NCBI GenBank assembly: GCA_022781015.1
Contig: JALEUF010000196.1
Location: 1 to 5,367 of the forward strand
Source: Caryophanales bacterium
GTDB lineage: Bacteria; Bacillota_I; Bacilli_A; RFN20; CAG-826
Direction of reading: 5' to 3'
DNA length: 5,367 nucleotides
The first letter of the stretch is position 1. Every line of letters starts with the position of its first letter. The notes below the pieces were generated by a model. The model did not search any database. It was not told where the DNA came from and worked only from the letters and a program-made list of their open reading frames with translations. The position numbers and the translations under genes were made by a program. Shown here piece after piece: positions 4,121 through 5,367 of the stretch.

Positions 4121-5367
4121 ATGTCACAACAAGACAACTTCATTCCAAATACGTCTTATAAAGATCCATCTGGCAGAGAATATCCTCATGGTGCCAATGG
4201 AAGAATCGACTTCTCTAAGATTTCTGGACGTCTAGCATTACCTTACCTAGTCGAAATCCAAACCGATTCCTACAAATGGTTTTTACAAAAGGGAATCGAT
4301 GAAGTCTTAAAGGAAACATTCCCAATCGAAAACTATTCTGGTGATTTATTTATCGATTACGTTTCCTGCCGTTTAGAAGAGCCAAAATACCAACCATTAG
4401 AATGCAAGGCTAACGACTTAACTTATTCAAGCAAGTTAAAGGCCACCCTTCGTTTACGCTTCAAGAAATCTGGCGAAATAAAGGAAGCCGAAGTATTCAT
4501 GGGTGATTTACCTTTGATGACCGAATCTGGTACATTCATCGTCAATGGTGCCGAAAGAGTCATTGTCTCTCAAATTGTTAGGTCTCCAGGAGCTTATTTC
4601 CAAGATACCTTAGATAAGAGTGGTGTACATATCTATAATGGCGAAATAATCCCAACCCGTGGCACTTGGCTACAATTCGAATCCGACATGAAAAATGTCT
4701 TATGGGTCAGAATTGATAGACAAAGAAAGATGCCAGCTACCATCATTTTCAAGGCACTCGGCCTAGATAAAGAAGAAGATTTGCTTTCTTTATTTGGCGA
4801 TACCGAACAAATGAACCTTACCTTGAAGAAGGATTCTGATATCAAAGATGGCACCCAAGCCTTAATTGATATCTTCAAGAAATTAAAGCCAGGCGAACCA
4901 GTCACTCCAGATGGTGTCGTTACTTTCCTTGTCCAAAAATTTTTTGATGACAAGAGGTATGACCTTGGACGTGCTGGCAGATTCAAATACAATTCCAAAC
5001 TTGGTATCTATGACCGTTTAGCCGGTAGGATACTTGCCGAAAACCTCGTTTCTAGCGATGGTGAAATCAAATATCCAAAGGGACACAAATTAACAAAAGA
5101 AGAAGTAATCGCCTTAAAAGACGAAGAATTCTTCGAAAATGGTGCCCATGAAAAGGTTTTGAGAGTCAATACCAAGATTGATGAACATTCTAGGGTCAAC
5201 ATCGTCAAAGTCTATGCTAATGACAAAGTTGATGATAGGGTTTGCGCCATTATTGGTACCGACTTGCATCTAAATCTCCCAAGAGTAACTATCTCTGATA
5301 TGGTTGCTTGCTTCTCTTATTTCTGCAATATCATGGATGGCATTGGCCAAACTGATGATATCGACCA
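4121..5367 (+). CDS. rpoB: DNA-directed RNA polymerase subunit beta (5' part; runs off the window)
   Basis: The frame from ATG 4121 stays open to the window end, giving 415 complete residues of roughly 1,200. The start is supported by AAGGAG at 4109-4114, which overlaps the ybxB stop codon and suggests translational coupling. Seen in order: LPYLVEIQTDSYKWFL (40-55), EPKYQPLECKANDLTY (87-102), EVFMGDLPLMTESGTFIVNG (124-143), AERVIVSQIVRSPGAYF (144-160), PTRGTWLQFE (178-187), and YDLGRAGRFKYNSKL (280-294). These are the protrusion and lobe regions (beta-a, beta-b) of the catalytic beta subunit. The sequence stops at GQTDDID, just before the expected HLGNRR and the rifampicin-binding region, so drug-resistance residues cannot be read. 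TGG codons encode the conserved tryptophans. Confidence 0.98.
   Translation, partial: MSQQDNFIPNTSYKDPSGREYPHGANGRIDFSKISGRLALPYLVEIQTDSYKWFLQKGIDEVLKETFPIENYSGDLFIDYVSCRLEEPKYQPLECKANDLTYSSKLKATLRLRFKKSGEIKEAEVFMGDLPLMTESGTFIVNGAERVIVSQIVRSPGAYFQDTLDKSGVHIYNGEIIPTRGTWLQFESDMKNVLWVRIDRQRKMPATIIFKALGLDKEEDLLSLFGDTEQMNLTLKKDSDIKDGTQALIDIFKKLKPGEPVTPDGVVTFLVQKFFDDKRYDLGRAGRFKYNSKLGIYDRLAGRILAENLVSSDGEIKYPKGHKLTKEEVIALKDEEFFENGAHEKVLRVNTKIDEHSRVNIVKVYANDKVDDRVCAIIGTDLHLNLPRVTISDMVACFSYFCNIMDGIGQTDDID

Noticed and set aside
4633..5208. Minus-strand open frames across rpoB
   Set aside because: They are shadows of the continuous rpoB frame and show no family resemblance or ribosome binding sites.
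1..5367. CRISPR array, tRNA, insertion sequence or attachment site
   Set aside because: I saw no spaced direct repeats, tRNA-like cloverleaf, transposase fragment or terminal inverted repeats.

Overview
The window is a low-GC, standard-code bacterial segment, most likely from a Bacilli-type Bacillota (possibly an uncultured Erysipelotrichales- or Mollicutes-like gut lineage; this placement is inference). The reasons are AT-rich intergenic DNA, strong AGGAGG-type ribosome binding sites, TGG-coded tryptophans with TGA used as a stop (end of rplJ), and the gene order rplK-rplA-rplJ-rplL-ybxB-rpoB, which is the Bacillus subtilis order.

Left part (1-1120). The window opens with the last 45 codons of a P1B-type metal ATPase, followed by a hairpin terminator. 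Next comes an orphan gene of unknown function. A lipoprotein-type signal peptide is encoded just upstream of it, but in a different reading frame, so the gene looks frameshifted, or the sequence has a one-base error. A weak AT-rich hairpin and about 220 bases of AT-rich non-coding DNA, with one imperfect palindrome, separate it from the operon.

Main part (1121-5367). A sigma-A-like promoter and a structured leader precede rplK. The leader folds into two helices around an asymmetric internal loop that resembles the L1-binding part of the 23S rRNA L1 stalk, so L1 probably represses rplK-rplA through it. rplA is followed by a 147-base gap holding an L10-leader RNA, the expected autoregulatory site for the L10-L12 complex, upstream of rplJ-rplL. 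A 15-bp hairpin with a poor U-tract lies after rplL and may act as an attenuator or RNA-processing element between the abundant stalk proteins and the lower-level ybxB-rpoB. The window ends inside rpoB, just before the rifampicin-resistance region.

The genes form one expression unit for translation and transcription: L11, L1, L10 and L7/L12 build the two mobile ribosome stalks, ybxB encodes an RsmC-like methyltransferase, and rpoB encodes the RNA polymerase beta subunit. I see no wholly new system. The points most worth checking are the shortened proline loop of L11, two lost basic positions in L7/L12, the L1-stalk-like leader with a competing inverted repeat over the promoter, the alternative pairing in the L10 leader, and the split lipoprotein gene.
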